Shown here: one piece after another, positions 33,809 through 43,248 of the stretch | Layout of the letters: every line of letters starts with the position of its first letter | How positions within the stretch are numbered: the first letter of the stretch is position 1 | Assembly (NCBI GenBank): GCA_963768585.1 | Contig: CAVYIF010000018.1 | Span: forward strand, 62,001-126,000 | DNA length: 64,000 bases | Direction of reading: 5' to 3' | DNA from: CAVUNY01 sp963768585 | GTDB taxonomy: Bacteria; Chloroflexota; Anaerolineae; Anaerolineales; Anaerolineaceae | Position numbers and translations under genes: made by a program | The notes under the pieces: generated by a model | Databases searched by the model: none | Seen by the model: the letters and a program-made list of their open reading frames with translations, nothing else | Told to the model about the DNA's origin: nothing

Positions 33809-33850
33809 AAGCGCCCTGGTTTCGACCATCGAAACCAGGGCGCTTGTTTG
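33809..33850 (+). terminator. Long hairpin terminator between GH3 and the ABC exporter
   Basis: A perfect 17-bp stem (AAGCGCCCTGGTTTCGA at 33809-33825 with its complement at 33829-33845) has a 3-base loop. It lies between convergent genes and can terminate both. The T tract is short (TTGTTT). Confidence 0.75.
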
Positions 33851-33882
33851 CTTACCAGGCTCAGAGCACTGAGTTCGATTTC

Positions 33883-35721
33883 TTAAATCGCCTGGCCTTT
33901 GAACTGGCTCAAATACAGATTATGGTAAAAGCCGCGCAAATCCAGCAGTTGTTGGTGGGTACCCTGTTCGACAATTTCACCATCGTTGATCACCACCACC
34001 TTGCTCGCATCGCGAATAGTACTCAAGCGGTGGGCAATGACAAAGCTCGTACGCCCTTCCATCAGGCGCAGCAGCGCTTTCTGGATGCGCGCTTCAGTGC
34101 GTGTATCGACACTGCTCGTAGCTTCATCCAGGATGAGAATCGCCGGATCTGCCAGGACCGCACGGGCAATGGCCAGCAGCTGGCGCTGGCCAGAGCTCAA
34201 GTTGTTGGCTCGCTCTGAAAGAACGCTCTGGTACCCCTCGGGCAGCAGGCGGATAAAGTGGTCCGCGTCTGCCATGCGCGCCGCCTCAATGACTTCTTCA
34301 TCACTGGCAGCCAGCCGTCCATAACGGATATTTTCCATCACCGTATCCGAAAACAAGAACGTATCCTGCAAGACCACCCCCAACTTCTGGCGCAGTTCAG
34401 CCTTGCGCAAATCTCGGATATCCTTGCCGTCAATCTCGATTTTTCCGCTCTGAATGTCATAAAAACGGTTGAGCAAATTGATAATCGTGGTCTTGCCGGC
34501 ACCGGTTGGCCCCACCAGGGCAATGATCTGTCCCGCATCCGCTTCCAGGCTCATATTCTTGATCACCGGTGTGCCGGGAACATAACTAAAATCTACATGG
34601 TCAAAACGCACATTACCCTGAACAGCAGGCAGCGCAATCGCGTCCGGTGCATCCATCACTTCCGGGGGGGTATCCAGAATATCAAAGACCCTTTCGGCCC
34701 CGGCCAGAGCCGCCTGGATCGAGTTGTACAAATTTGCGATCTGGCGCAGGGGGTTGATAAAATTTTGTCCGTAGCTGATGAAGGTCGCAATCATACCCAC
34801 CGTGACCAGATTCTGCAGGGCCAGCCAGCTGCCCAGGCCGGCCAGCACGATGACAAAGAAGTTACCCAACACCCCGGTCAGCGGCATCAGCAGCATCGCA
34901 TACGAATTAGCATAGACCCCGGCTTCATACACGATCTGGTTCTGCGCGCGAAAGGCTTCGATTACCGATTCCTTGCGGTGGAAGGCCTTGATCACTTTTT
35001 GCCCGCTGATGGCCTCTTCGGTGATGCTGTTGAGCCCGCCCAGGCTGCTTTGCAGCCGTCTGAAGCCCTTGCGGGTATATTTTGCGACGAAATTTGCGAA
35101 CCAGGTCATGATTGGGATCACCAGCAAAGTGGCCAGCGCCAGCCAATGATTCAAAACGAACATCGTGATCAGGATTCCTATCATCGTTAATGAGCTGGCA
35201 AACAGGGATGTTACATTCTGAGAAACCGCCTGGTTAATGGCATCGATGTCGTTCGTCAGGCGGCTCATCAATCCACCCGCCTGGTTGCGATCGAAGAAAC
35301 TGAGCGAGAGGGTTTGGATGTGGGTGAATAGATCGCGCCGGATTTGTTTCAAGGCTTGCTGCGAAATTCTGGCCATTACCCAATTCGCCAGGGCCTGAAA
35401 CAGGTTATAAAATAGATAGGCGCCCAACATCAAAAGCGCAATTAGGGGTAAACCCGAGGCATCTTTCGCCCCGATAAAGCGGTCGATGGCAACACCCATC
35501 AAATACGGTCCAACCAATCCCAAAAGCGTATAAGCCACAACCACAGCAAACACGGCGCCCAACTTAATTTTAAAGGGCTTCAAATAGGGCAGCAAACGCA
35601 GCAGCGCCATACGTGGATTGTGAGCCTTTTCAATGACGGCCATCCGTCGAGGGCCTCTGTGTTGTATCCTGGTGCGAACATCCTGGGTGCTTTCGCGGTT
35701 ACTTCGATTAGACATTTTCAT
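33883..35721 (-). CDS. ABC exporter half-transporter, canonical Walker B
   Basis: This 612-aa type IV (exporter) half-transporter has a six-helix membrane domain at about 45-335 and an ATPase domain from about 375. Walker A GPTGAGKTT lies near 400, Walker B ILILDEATSS keeps the catalytic glutamate, and the signature is LSSGQ instead of LSGGQ. Together with the next gene, whose Walker B is altered, it fits the heterodimeric TM287/288 or BmrCD class. The start overlaps the upstream gene's end by 14 bases. It probably exports drugs or lipids; the substrate is unknown. The cluster is headed by a MarR regulator. Confidence 0.88.
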   Translation of the reverse strand: MKMSNRSNRESTQDVRTRIQHRGPRRMAVIEKAHNPRMALLRLLPYLKPFKIKLGAVFAVVVAYTLLGLVGPYLMGVAIDRFIGAKDASGLPLIALLMLGAYLFYNLFQALANWVMARISQQALKQIRRDLFTHIQTLSLSFFDRNQAGGLMSRLTNDIDAINQAVSQNVTSLFASSLTMIGILITMFVLNHWLALATLLVIPIMTWFANFVAKYTRKGFRRLQSSLGGLNSITEEAISGQKVIKAFHRKESVIEAFRAQNQIVYEAGVYANSYAMLLMPLTGVLGNFFVIVLAGLGSWLALQNLVTVGMIATFISYGQNFINPLRQIANLYNSIQAALAGAERVFDILDTPPEVMDAPDAIALPAVQGNVRFDHVDFSYVPGTPVIKNMSLEADAGQIIALVGPTGAGKTTIINLLNRFYDIQSGKIEIDGKDIRDLRKAELRQKLGVVLQDTFLFSDTVMENIRYGRLAASDEEVIEAARMADADHFIRLLPEGYQSVLSERANNLSSGQRQLLAIARAVLADPAILILDEATSSVDTRTEARIQKALLRLMEGRTSFVIAHRLSTIRDASKVVVINDGEIVEQGTHQQLLDLRGFYHNLYLSQFKGQAI

Positions 35722-37507
35722 CCACTCCGAAACTACCCACTCGCAGGCCTGCTTCTTCCACTAATAAATCCTTAAACCCGTTCCCCAACTGGGAATCGTA
35801 AATCTCCTGGTAAATCGGGCTGGATTGGATCAACTCGCTGTGCTTACCCTCGGCTACAATTTTGCCGTTATCAACGACCACAATTTTGTCGGCGTTCAAC
35901 ACGGTGCTGATGCGCTGAGCAACTACAAAACTGGTGCTTTCCCGCAAAATTTCATCCAGGGCAGCTTGAATCTTGGTTTCTGTCTCCACATCGACTGAAC
36001 TGGTGCTGTCATCCAGGATCAAAATTTTTGGATGCATAATCAATGCTCTGGCAATTGCGATGCGTTGTTTTTGCCCACCCGACAGGTTCGCCCCACGTTC
36101 TTCCACGTGGGTATCGTAGCCTTCAGGAAAATGCATGATGAAATCATGCGCCTGGGCTGCCCTGGCGGCGGCAATCACCTGTTCTTCACTGGCATCCGGG
36201 CGGCCGTAGCGGATGTTGTCGCGAATGGTGCCGGAGAACAGGATCAATTCCTGGGGCACAATTCCAATCTGCTCCATTAAAGATGTTTCCTTGATCTGGC
36301 GAATATCCATATCATCGATCAGCACCTGGCCCTGGGACACATCGTAAAAGCGCGGGATCAAGCTGACCAGGGATGATTTTCCAGCCCCGGTAGCTCCCAG
36401 AATGGCGACCGTCTGCCCCGGTTCGGCAACCAGATCAATTCCTTCTAATACATTGCCGTCGCTGCTGCCGTTGTAGTGAAAGCTCACATTTTTGAAAACC
36501 ACCCTCGGTCGAGCATGGTTGGACATGGGTACGGCCTGCGGACTTTCTCGCACCTCGATTTCCGCATCCAGAACCTCATCGATGCGGCGGGCAGATGCCA
36601 GGCCATTGGCCCACATGTTAGTAAGAAAGGCCATCATCGTTAAAGGTCCCATGGTAGTCAGTAAATAATTGGTAAAGGCTACAATTTGCCCGACGGTCAG
36701 ATCGCCCTGGATAGCGCGCAAACCGCCCGACCAAATTACCACCACCATGCCAATGTTGACGAAGATGGTCAGCGCCGGACCCATCGATGACATAAACTGC
36801 ATGGCCTTGATCGTCTTTTCGGTGTAATCTTCATTGGCCGCTTCGAAGCGCTGCCCCTCATGATCCGCGCGTACGAAGGCTTTCACCAGTCTTGCGCCGG
36901 CGATATTTTCCTGCAAAACCGTATTCAACCGGTCCAGCTTTTTCTGTACCATCCGGAATAAGGGCTCCATCCTGCGGCTGAAGAAGGCGATGACCACGGC
37001 AGTGACCAATAAAAGAGGCACGATGGTAATTGCCAGGCTGGGGCTGGTAGCAAACATCAAGATCAGGCTGCCGACCATCAACAGCGGCGCGCGCGTCCCG
37101 ATGCGCAGAGAAATCTGCACCAGGCGCTGCACCGCACTGGCATCGCTGGTCAAACGCACCATCAAATTACCGGTGGTAAAGTGGTCCAGGTTTCCATACG
37201 AAAAATCCTGGATCTTCAAGAAAATAGCCTCGCGCAGATCCCTGGCGGTGCTCTCACCCACCCGAACCGAAGACAGATTATTGCCTACCGCAACCAGTGT
37301 ACTGGTCGCCGATATGCCCAGCATCAGCAGCGAAGTCTGCAGGACGACAGTCATATCGCCCTGCTTGATCCCATTGTCGATAATCTGTTGAATTAAGCGC
37401 GGGATAGATAGATCCATAAAAACCTGGAAGGTCAACAGTACCAGTGCCAGGAGCGATAATTTCCAATAAGGTTTTACAAAATGCAGTATTTTTCGAATAT
37501 GGGCCAT
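35708..37507 (-). CDS. ABC exporter half-transporter, degenerate Walker B
   Basis: This 599-aa partner half-transporter begins FVKPYWKLSLLALVLLTFQVFMDL and has six helices, then Walker A GATGAGKSS near 370, a regular LSGGQ signature and ILILDDSTSSVD. The glutamate after the Walker B aspartate is replaced by aspartate, the usual mark of the non-catalytic site in heterodimeric exporters. Transcribed after marR and before the canonical half. Identification as a heterodimer is inference from the paired substitutions; the family assignment itself is firm. Confidence 0.88.
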   Translation of the reverse strand: MAHIRKILHFVKPYWKLSLLALVLLTFQVFMDLSIPRLIQQIIDNGIKQGDMTVVLQTSLLMLGISATSTLVAVGNNLSSVRVGESTARDLREAIFLKIQDFSYGNLDHFTTGNLMVRLTSDASAVQRLVQISLRIGTRAPLLMVGSLILMFATSPSLAITIVPLLLVTAVVIAFFSRRMEPLFRMVQKKLDRLNTVLQENIAGARLVKAFVRADHEGQRFEAANEDYTEKTIKAMQFMSSMGPALTIFVNIGMVVVIWSGGLRAIQGDLTVGQIVAFTNYLLTTMGPLTMMAFLTNMWANGLASARRIDEVLDAEIEVRESPQAVPMSNHARPRVVFKNVSFHYNGSSDGNVLEGIDLVAEPGQTVAILGATGAGKSSLVSLIPRFYDVSQGQVLIDDMDIRQIKETSLMEQIGIVPQELILFSGTIRDNIRYGRPDASEEQVIAAARAAQAHDFIMHFPEGYDTHVEERGANLSGGQKQRIAIARALIMHPKILILDDSTSSVDVETETKIQAALDEILRESTSFVVAQRISTVLNADKIVVVDNGKIVAEGKHSELIQSSPIYQEIYDSQLGNGFKDLLVEEAGLRVGSFGVDENV

Positions 37508-37528
37508 TAATTTTTTAATTCCTCAGAT

Positions 37529-37993
37529 TCAAAATTCGGAATCGACAAAAGTCCTTTTTAATACTTCCATCGCATTGATCAGGCAGTTAATTTCATTTTG
37601 GTGAAGGTCCGCGAGTTTTTCCCGCATCCAAATATTATTGTTCTCAAAAATAGCGCTCAACAACTCATCTCCACCTGGAGTCAGAGCCAGTTCCACAAAC
37701 CTGCGATCATCCGCACTGTGCTGCCGGGTGAGTAATCCTTTATCTACCAGAACATTGATCGCCTGGCTGACCGCCGGACGGCTGATATGGCGAAAGTTCG
37801 CCAGTTCGCTGACCGAATTCACCCCCCTGCGGATATGCCTCAAGATTTGAAATTGCTCGACTGATATTTCGAATTTTTCTGTGGCGATCAAGCGTACATG
37901 CGATTTCACATTGTTCCATACGGGCGGGATCGTTTCCCAAAAGTGATCGATTGTCCGCTGAAGTATTTCTTGATCCGTCGCTTCCACAACCAT
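37529..37993 (-). CDS. MarR-family transcriptional regulator
   Basis: This 154-aa winged-helix regulator has the recognition segment around FRHISRPAVSQAINVLVDKGLLTRQHSADDRRFVELALT, including the DDRR wing motif. MarR proteins usually repress a linked efflux operon and are released by a ligand. It is the first gene of the unit with the two ABC exporter genes (spacing 21 bases), and its own promoter carries an inverted repeat just downstream of the -10 box, consistent with autorepression. Confidence 0.9.
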   Translation of the reverse strand: MVVEATDQEILQRTIDHFWETIPPVWNNVKSHVRLIATEKFEISVEQFQILRHIRRGVNSVSELANFRHISRPAVSQAINVLVDKGLLTRQHSADDRRFVELALTPGGDELLSAIFENNNIWMREKLADLHQNEINCLINAMEVLKRTFVDSEF

Positions 37994-38012
37994 GGATACC
38001 TGCCTTTATATA

Positions 38013-38043
38013 TGTAAGCTTGTTAATAGTTAAGTAACTTACA
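38013..38043 (-). promoter_or_regulatory. Probable MarR operator
   Basis: An imperfect 14-base inverted repeat, TGTAAGCTTGTTAA (38013-38026) against TTAAGTAACTTACA (38030-38043), matches at 11 of 14 positions. It is located over the transcription start of marR on the minus strand. Confidence 0.65.
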
Positions 38044-38044
38044 C

Positions 38045-38072
38045 ATTATAATCAAGGTTTTCCATTTGTCAA
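38045..38072 (-). promoter_or_regulatory. Promoter of the marR-ABC exporter operon
   Basis: On the minus strand TTGACA (38072-38067), a 16-base spacer and TATAAT (38050-38045) are both consensus hexamers. The operator-like repeat begins immediately downstream. Confidence 0.75.
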
Positions 38073-38194
38073 GCCCCCTTCACGAATAAACTTTTCAAGC
38101 GTCCTGAACAATAACCGTATACAAAGATAATGCACAGCTCGCATTTAACGATAGAATCTGCATAGGAATTTGATTTCGGCAACGGAGAACACCG

Positions 38195-38578
38195 ATGAAC
38201 TTGATAGACATGGCTGCCAGCAGTTATATTGCACTCGAAACCTACCGCAAAAACGGACAGGGCGTCATCACCCCGGTTTGGGTGACGGCTCAAGACGGGA
38301 AACTTTTTGTGTGGACCAGGAATTCGACCGGTAAGGTCAAGCGCATTCGCCGCAACCCGACGGTCAAATTATGCCAGAGCGATGGGCGCGGAAAAGCGAA
38401 AAGCGAATGGATCGAAGCCAGGGCGCGTTTATTAAGCCAGCCGGAAGCGCTGGCAGAACAGCAGAACCGGATGGCTGCAAAATACGGGCTTCAATACCAC
38501 GTCTTAAATATTATGGGGAAGCTTTCCCGAAATAAAGACAGCAATATCGTGATTGAACTCAGTCCCGAAAATAGCTGA
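38195..38578 (+). CDS. PPOX-class flavin/F420-dependent protein
   Basis: This small 127-aa split-barrel protein belongs to the pyridoxamine-5-phosphate-oxidase-like (PPOX) group. The pattern YIALETYRKNGQGVITPVWVTAQDGKLFVWT, then STGKVKRIRRNPTVKLCQSDGRG, is that of TIGR03666-type enzymes that bind F420 or flavin. Such enzymes reduce or oxidise diverse small substrates; the natural one is unknown. It is divergent from the marR operon and convergent with sucB, and is transcribed alone. Confidence 0.82.
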   Translation: MNLIDMAASSYIALETYRKNGQGVITPVWVTAQDGKLFVWTRNSTGKVKRIRRNPTVKLCQSDGRGKAKSEWIEARARLLSQPEALAEQQNRMAAKYGLQYHVLNIMGKLSRNKDSNIVIELSPENS

Positions 38579-38584
38579 CCAGGA

Positions 38585-39868
38585 TCAGCCCAGCAACAAC
38601 GAAGTCGGATCCTCGATCAGTTCTTTAATGCGCACCAGAAACAGCACGGCTTCGCGCCCATCCACCATGCGGTGATCGTAGGACAGGGCAACATACATGA
38701 TCGGGCGGATCTCCATCTGCCCATCCACCACCATCACCCGCTCTTTAATCGCGTGCATGCCCAGGATGCCTACCTGCGGCGGGTTAAGGATCGGCGTACT
38801 TAACATCGAACCGAATACGCCTCCGTTGGTGATGGTAAACGTCCCCCCACGCAGGTCATCCAGGCTGAGCGATCCATCCTGCACTTTTTCCACAAACATA
38901 CGGATCGCTTTTTCGATCCCGGCAAAGTTCATCCGGTCGGCATCCCGCACGACCGGCACAACCAATCCCTCTTCGGCCCCAATCGCAACTCCGATATCGT
39001 AGTAATGTTTCAGGACGATCTCGTTCCCCTGGATTTCGGCGTTTAGTTTGGGAAATTCTTTTAAGGCTGCGATGCACGCTTTGACAAAGAAAGACATGTA
39101 GCCCAGATCGACTCCAAAACGTTCCTTGAATCCCTCGCGGCGGCGCTTGCGCAAACCGATCACCGCGCTCATATCGATCTCGTTAAACGTGGTCAACATG
39201 GCTGCGGTTTGATGGACTTCGACCAGCCGCCTGGCAATCGTCTGGCGGCGGCGGCTCATACGCATCCGCTCTTCACGCCGGTCTGTCTGGATGACGATCT
39301 CTCCCGCCGGGGGGGGCGGTGCTGCGGATCGTACTTGCGCGGGTTGATTGGGAACGGCAGCTGCCGGCTTAGGTTGGGCAGCTGGTGCCGCCTGCGCCTG
39401 GCTGGCATAGGCCTGTACATCCTCTTTCGTGATCCGTCCGCCGCTGCCTGAAGGAGAAACTTTGGAAAGGTTAATCCCCATATCCTCTGCCATGCGTTGG
39501 GCAAGCGGGGTGGCGCGGGTTTCAGGCGCAGCCGCGGTGTTGGTTTCAGCGCCGACCTGCGCACCCAAATCCGAAGCCTCTGCCGGCTGTGATTCTCCAT
39601 CCTGGGAAGGCGCAACCTTCGCCGGTTCGCCTTCACTCGCCATGATCCCCAATACATCCCCAACGGCTACATTTTCCCCTACCGGATGTTGAATCGACTG
39701 CAAAATCCCGGCCTGCTGGGCATTTACTTCCAGGGTGATCTTGTCTGTTTCCAATTCGACCACCGGGTCTCCAACGGCTATGCGCTCGCCCGGCTCTTTT
39801 AACCAGTTAACCACCGTGGCTTCGATCACAGATTCGCCCATTTCGGGTACCTTTATTTCATAAGTCAT
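38585..39868 (-). CDS. sucB: Dihydrolipoyllysine succinyltransferase, 2-oxoglutarate dehydrogenase E2
   Basis: This 427-aa E2 core subunit has a lipoyl domain at 1-78 with lipoyl-Lys43 in ELETDKITLEV. A Ala/Pro-rich linker follows, then a peripheral E1/E3-binding domain at about 113-150 (ATPLAQRMAEDMGINLSKVSPSG), a second linker and the catalytic domain with SYDHRMVDG (His399, Asp403). It transfers succinyl from lipoamide to CoA in the TCA cycle. The start has AGGAGGG upstream. It follows sucA with a 108-base gap that holds a GCAGGGG-ATG-CCCCTGC hairpin (39936-39952). The E3 gene (lpd) is not in the window. Confidence 0.94.
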   Translation of the reverse strand: MTYEIKVPEMGESVIEATVVNWLKEPGERIAVGDPVVELETDKITLEVNAQQAGILQSIQHPVGENVAVGDVLGIMASEGEPAKVAPSQDGESQPAEASDLGAQVGAETNTAAAPETRATPLAQRMAEDMGINLSKVSPSGSGGRITKEDVQAYASQAQAAPAAQPKPAAAVPNQPAQVRSAAPPPPAGEIVIQTDRREERMRMSRRRQTIARRLVEVHQTAAMLTTFNEIDMSAVIGLRKRRREGFKERFGVDLGYMSFFVKACIAALKEFPKLNAEIQGNEIVLKHYYDIGVAIGAEEGLVVPVVRDADRMNFAGIEKAIRMFVEKVQDGSLSLDDLRGGTFTITNGGVFGSMLSTPILNPPQVGILGMHAIKERVMVVDGQMEIRPIMYVALSYDHRMVDGREAVLFLVRIKELIEDPTSLLLG

Positions 39869-39976
39869 GTTTCCCTCCTGCGCTCATACGCAACCATCCT
39901 TACGGTTTCTAATATCATTGAACATCAATCATCAAGCAGGGGATGCCCCTGCAAAACATTCTGCGGTTCACAATTT

Positions 39977-42856
39977 TTAACCGAGCGGAAGACCCTGCCG
40001 TCTGTGGCTCTTACGCGCCTGGGCCCCTTCTTGCTCTGACATGAAGGCTTCTTCCACCAATTGCCGCTGGTTGTAAGTATGCAGATTGTTTGAACCTTCC
40101 GCCGGGCTGGCGCTGGGCGGTCGCGAAACCAGACGCAGCGGCACCCGCCCGGCGATTGCCTTTTGCAGGTAAGGCCGGGCATAATCCCAGGCGCCCATAT
40201 TCTGGGGTTCCTCTTGCACCCATAGTATTTCATCCAATGCCGGATAACCATCAAGCAGACGGCTGACCTCCGCACCGGGGAAAGGCGCCAATTGTTCAAT
40301 CCGGGCAATACCCACTTCCGGATGGTTTTGCTGGATTTCGCTGGTCAGCAGGTCGACATACACTTTTCCAGAACAAAGAATCAAGCGGCGCACGTCTTCT
40401 GGCGGGGTTAATGAATCTGCCAACTCTTTACCAGGCTGCGGCGGTGGGCTGACCCGATCGAGCACTGGCTGCCAGCTCCCTTCGGCAAAGGCCCTCGGCG
40501 GAGAGGATACCAGCGGGTGGCGCAATATGCTTTTGGGGGTCATCACCACCAGCGGCAGTGGATCGACCGTCAGTAAAGCCGCCTGGCGGCGCAGCAGGTG
40601 GAAGAAATTCGCGGCCGAGGTGCAGTTTGCCACCCGCATATTGTTTTCCACCGCCAGGGCTAAAAACCGTTCCAACCTTGCGGAGGAATGGTCCGGGCCC
40701 TGTCCTTCATACCCATGGGGTAATAACATGACCAGCGAAGAAAGCTGCCCCCATTTGTCTCGGGCGGAAACCACAAATTCATCGATCACCGTCTGGGCAT
40801 TGGTAACAAAGTCGCCGTATTGAGCTTCCCAGATCACCAGCTGGCCGTTGGCTTGTACGTTGTAGCCAAATTCAAAACCTAAAGCACCATATTCCGAAAG
40901 GGACGAATTATGAATTTCGAATGAGGCTCTGGCCTGGGGCAGCGACTGCAGCGGGATGAATTCCTTACCAGTCTCAGCGTCGTGCAGCACCGCGTGGCGG
41001 TGGCTGAAAGTGCCGCGTTCTACATCTTGCCCGGTCAAACGAATCGGAATGCCGTCTTCCAGAATGGTCGCCATGGCCAGGGCTTCGGCCAGCGACCAGT
41101 CAACCGCCGGCCAATCGATCTGATCCAGCATTTTTTCCCGGCGTCGAAGAATGCGCCCAAGCCGAGGATGCATTGTAAAACCATCTGGCACATGCGCCAA
41201 TTCGCGATTAATCCGCGCCAGGGTATCCACATCCACTGCACTGTGCACTTTTCGGGCGGCTCCCGGGGGGGCAGGTGGGGGAAGCGGTTCTTGCAGTGCT
41301 TCAGGATCCAGTTTATCCAGTTCCGCCTGGAGGATGTCCATTTCTTCCTGGTACAAACGGTCCGGTAATTCCGGGGGAGTAAGTCCTCGTTCAACCAATC
41401 GTGCGGCCCAGATTTTGCGAACCGAAGGGTGGGCTTCGATCTTCTTGTACATCAAAGGCTGGGTAAAAGCCGGTTCATCCCCCTCATTATGTCCCAGCCG
41501 GCGGTATCCAATCAGATCGATCATAAAGTCATTCTTAAAGCGTTCGCGGTAGGCAAAGGCGATGCGGGCAGCCATGATGGCAGCTTCGGGATCATCGGCG
41601 TTGATATGAATGATCGGGATGCGGAAACCTTTTGCCAGATCTGAGGAAAACATAGTCGAGCGGGCTTCACCGGCTTCGGTCGTAAACCCGATCTGGTTAT
41701 TGGCAATAATGTGGATCGTGCCCCCGGTTTCGTATCCCGGCAAACGGTACATATTTAAGCTCTCGGCAACCACACCTTCCCCGACAAAAGCCGCATCCCC
41801 GTGAATGAGAACCGGTAAAGTAACCGTCGAATCGAATACCGGCGCCCCGGGACGGTCCGTTCGAGTTCCGGCAGCGCGCGCCATCCCTTCCACAACCGGG
41901 TTTATCGCTTCCAGGTGGCTGGGATTGGGCGCCATCTGTACAGTGAGTTCAAAGGTTTGCGGGTCATCATCGGTATCGATGTAGCGCCGCGCACCGGCAT
42001 GGTACTTGACATCTCCCGTCCAACCATCCGGCTCATTCTGCAGCACCCGCCGCAGCAGGGGATCCTTGAATTCCGCCAGAATCTGATCGATCGGTTTATT
42101 AAAAACATGCGCCAATAAGTTTAAACGGCCGCGGTGGGCCATCCCCAGCAGGATATTAAAAATACCGGATACTGCCGCCTCGCCAATCACCTCGTCCAGC
42201 AGGGGCACCATCACGTCCAGCCCTTCGATCGAGAACCTCGTTTTCGCCACGAATGAGCGCTGTAAGAAGTGTTCGAAGGTTTCTACTTTGGTCAATCGCT
42301 TTAAAATATCCACAGAATTAAACGGCATTTGTTCGACACTGAACCGTCCCGATTCGGCCGCTTCTCTCAGCCAGGCGCGTTCTTCCGCATTGCGCACCTG
42401 CAGATAATCGTGGCCCACCGATCCAGAATACACCTTACGCAAGTACTGAACTGCCTCCCGCGCGGTTTGCATGCGCGCCCCGGCGACGCCGCCAATGGCA
42501 GCCGCGGGAATAGCATCCAGATCTGCTTCTGTCAGGTCATGCGTTTCGAGAAGCAGCGAGCGGTCACCCGGCGGTTCGCTCCCCAGCGGATCCAGCCGGG
42601 CCCCAAAGTACCCGTACCAGCGGATAGATTGGGCCAGGTTGAATGCAGCCGAGATCTTTACCGGATCCAGGCCGGATGAGATTGCTTCAATCGCCCGAGG
42701 TCCGGATTGAACCTCCAACAAGTCAGGTGGGGGCGGATTCTGGTCAAAAAATGACCGGGTGGCCTCATCCACAGCTGTTGGGGATTGGCGGTAGCGTTCG
42801 TACAGATCAAGCACATAACCGGCATTCGGCCCGTAAAACTCATCCCACAGATTCAT
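39977..42856 (-). CDS. sucA: 2-oxoglutarate dehydrogenase E1 component
   Basis: This 959-aa thiamine-diphosphate enzyme decarboxylates 2-oxoglutarate and passes the succinyl group to the lipoyl arm of SucB. Conserved blocks are LWDEFYGPNAGYV at the start, GMAHRGRLNLLAHVFNKP, HGDAAFVGEGVVAES, NNQIGFTT, INADDPEAA and the C-terminal LVMLLPHGYEGQGPDHSSARLERFL. The length is usual for SucA. The N terminus lacks a signal peptide and the start follows GGAG by about 10 bases. It is the first gene of the sucAB operon, with a repeat-rich 390-base region upstream. Confidence 0.95.
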   Translation of the reverse strand: MNLWDEFYGPNAGYVLDLYERYRQSPTAVDEATRSFFDQNPPPPDLLEVQSGPRAIEAISSGLDPVKISAAFNLAQSIRWYGYFGARLDPLGSEPPGDRSLLLETHDLTEADLDAIPAAAIGGVAGARMQTAREAVQYLRKVYSGSVGHDYLQVRNAEERAWLREAAESGRFSVEQMPFNSVDILKRLTKVETFEHFLQRSFVAKTRFSIEGLDVMVPLLDEVIGEAAVSGIFNILLGMAHRGRLNLLAHVFNKPIDQILAEFKDPLLRRVLQNEPDGWTGDVKYHAGARRYIDTDDDPQTFELTVQMAPNPSHLEAINPVVEGMARAAGTRTDRPGAPVFDSTVTLPVLIHGDAAFVGEGVVAESLNMYRLPGYETGGTIHIIANNQIGFTTEAGEARSTMFSSDLAKGFRIPIIHINADDPEAAIMAARIAFAYRERFKNDFMIDLIGYRRLGHNEGDEPAFTQPLMYKKIEAHPSVRKIWAARLVERGLTPPELPDRLYQEEMDILQAELDKLDPEALQEPLPPPAPPGAARKVHSAVDVDTLARINRELAHVPDGFTMHPRLGRILRRREKMLDQIDWPAVDWSLAEALAMATILEDGIPIRLTGQDVERGTFSHRHAVLHDAETGKEFIPLQSLPQARASFEIHNSSLSEYGALGFEFGYNVQANGQLVIWEAQYGDFVTNAQTVIDEFVVSARDKWGQLSSLVMLLPHGYEGQGPDHSSARLERFLALAVENNMRVANCTSAANFFHLLRRQAALLTVDPLPLVVMTPKSILRHPLVSSPPRAFAEGSWQPVLDRVSPPPQPGKELADSLTPPEDVRRLILCSGKVYVDLLTSEIQQNHPEVGIARIEQLAPFPGAEVSRLLDGYPALDEILWVQEEPQNMGAWDYARPYLQKAIAGRVPLRLVSRPPSASPAEGSNNLHTYNQRQLVEEAFMSEQEGAQARKSHRRQGLPLG

Positions 42857-43039
42857 CGATCCAAAACTCCTTATTAATCATCCTTGACCAGAATGATCAC
42901 GCATTAAATCATACCACGTCAGTAAAAATGAGACCACATTAACGATAAGTTGATATTCACCCAAAACCAGCAAACATGACACACACCGAAATTAATATTT
43001 CAGGATTGTCATGGGGACACTTCACCACCCACCCCCTAA
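42857..43039. other. Promoter region of sucA
   Basis: AT-rich non-coding DNA upstream of sucA on the minus strand; no convincing promoter hexamers could be fixed. It runs into the hairpin array at 43040. Confidence 0.35.
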
Positions 43040-43148
43040 CCCCCGCCCAGCGAGGGCGGGGGAATCGAGTGAAGAGGTGATTTTCGGCGCAAAGCGCCGA
43101 AAATCACCTCTTCATATTCTTCTCCCCTTCCCCGATTCGGGGAAGGGG
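43040..43148. repeat. Compound palindromic repeat, three adjacent hairpins
   Basis: Three stable hairpins follow one another: CCCCCGCCC/GGGCGGGGG (43040-43062); a perfect 21-bp stem around TGAAGAGGTGATTTTCGGCG with an AAA loop (43070-43114); and CCCCTTCCCCG/CGGGGAAGGGG (43124-43148). The flanks (CACCCCCTAAC on the left, GGGGGATGGGG on the right) are also partly complementary. This has the look of a REP/BIME- or MITE-like non-autonomous element common in Chloroflexota intergenic regions. No coding capacity. Confidence 0.7.
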
Positions 43149-43172
43149 CCGGGGGATGGGGAAAAAGAACAG

Positions 43173-43203
43173 AATCACCCTCAAAATTAAATTTGGGGTG
43201 ATT
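43173..43203. terminator. Hairpin at the right edge of the repeat
   Basis: AATCACCC (43173-43180) pairs with GGGTGATT (43196-43203), followed by TTGTTTGTTT. It lies downstream of the minus-strand lipoprotein gene (stop at 43249) and may be its terminator on one strand or part of the repeat. Confidence 0.4.
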
Positions 43204-43248
43204 TTGTTTGTTTCCTGACAGGGTCGTAATTATAGAGCAATCATCGAA

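Noticed and set aside
34258..35190. 310-codon plus-strand ORF inside the ABC exporter gene
   Set aside because: Antisense to a well-conserved exporter; no plausible ribosome binding site or domain.
39936..39952. Terminator between sucA and sucB
   Set aside because: A 7-bp stem without a following T tract; more likely an mRNA-stabilising hairpin within the operon.
43040..43203. CRISPR array
   Set aside because: The repeats are different hairpins, not identical units with spacers, and no cas gene is near.
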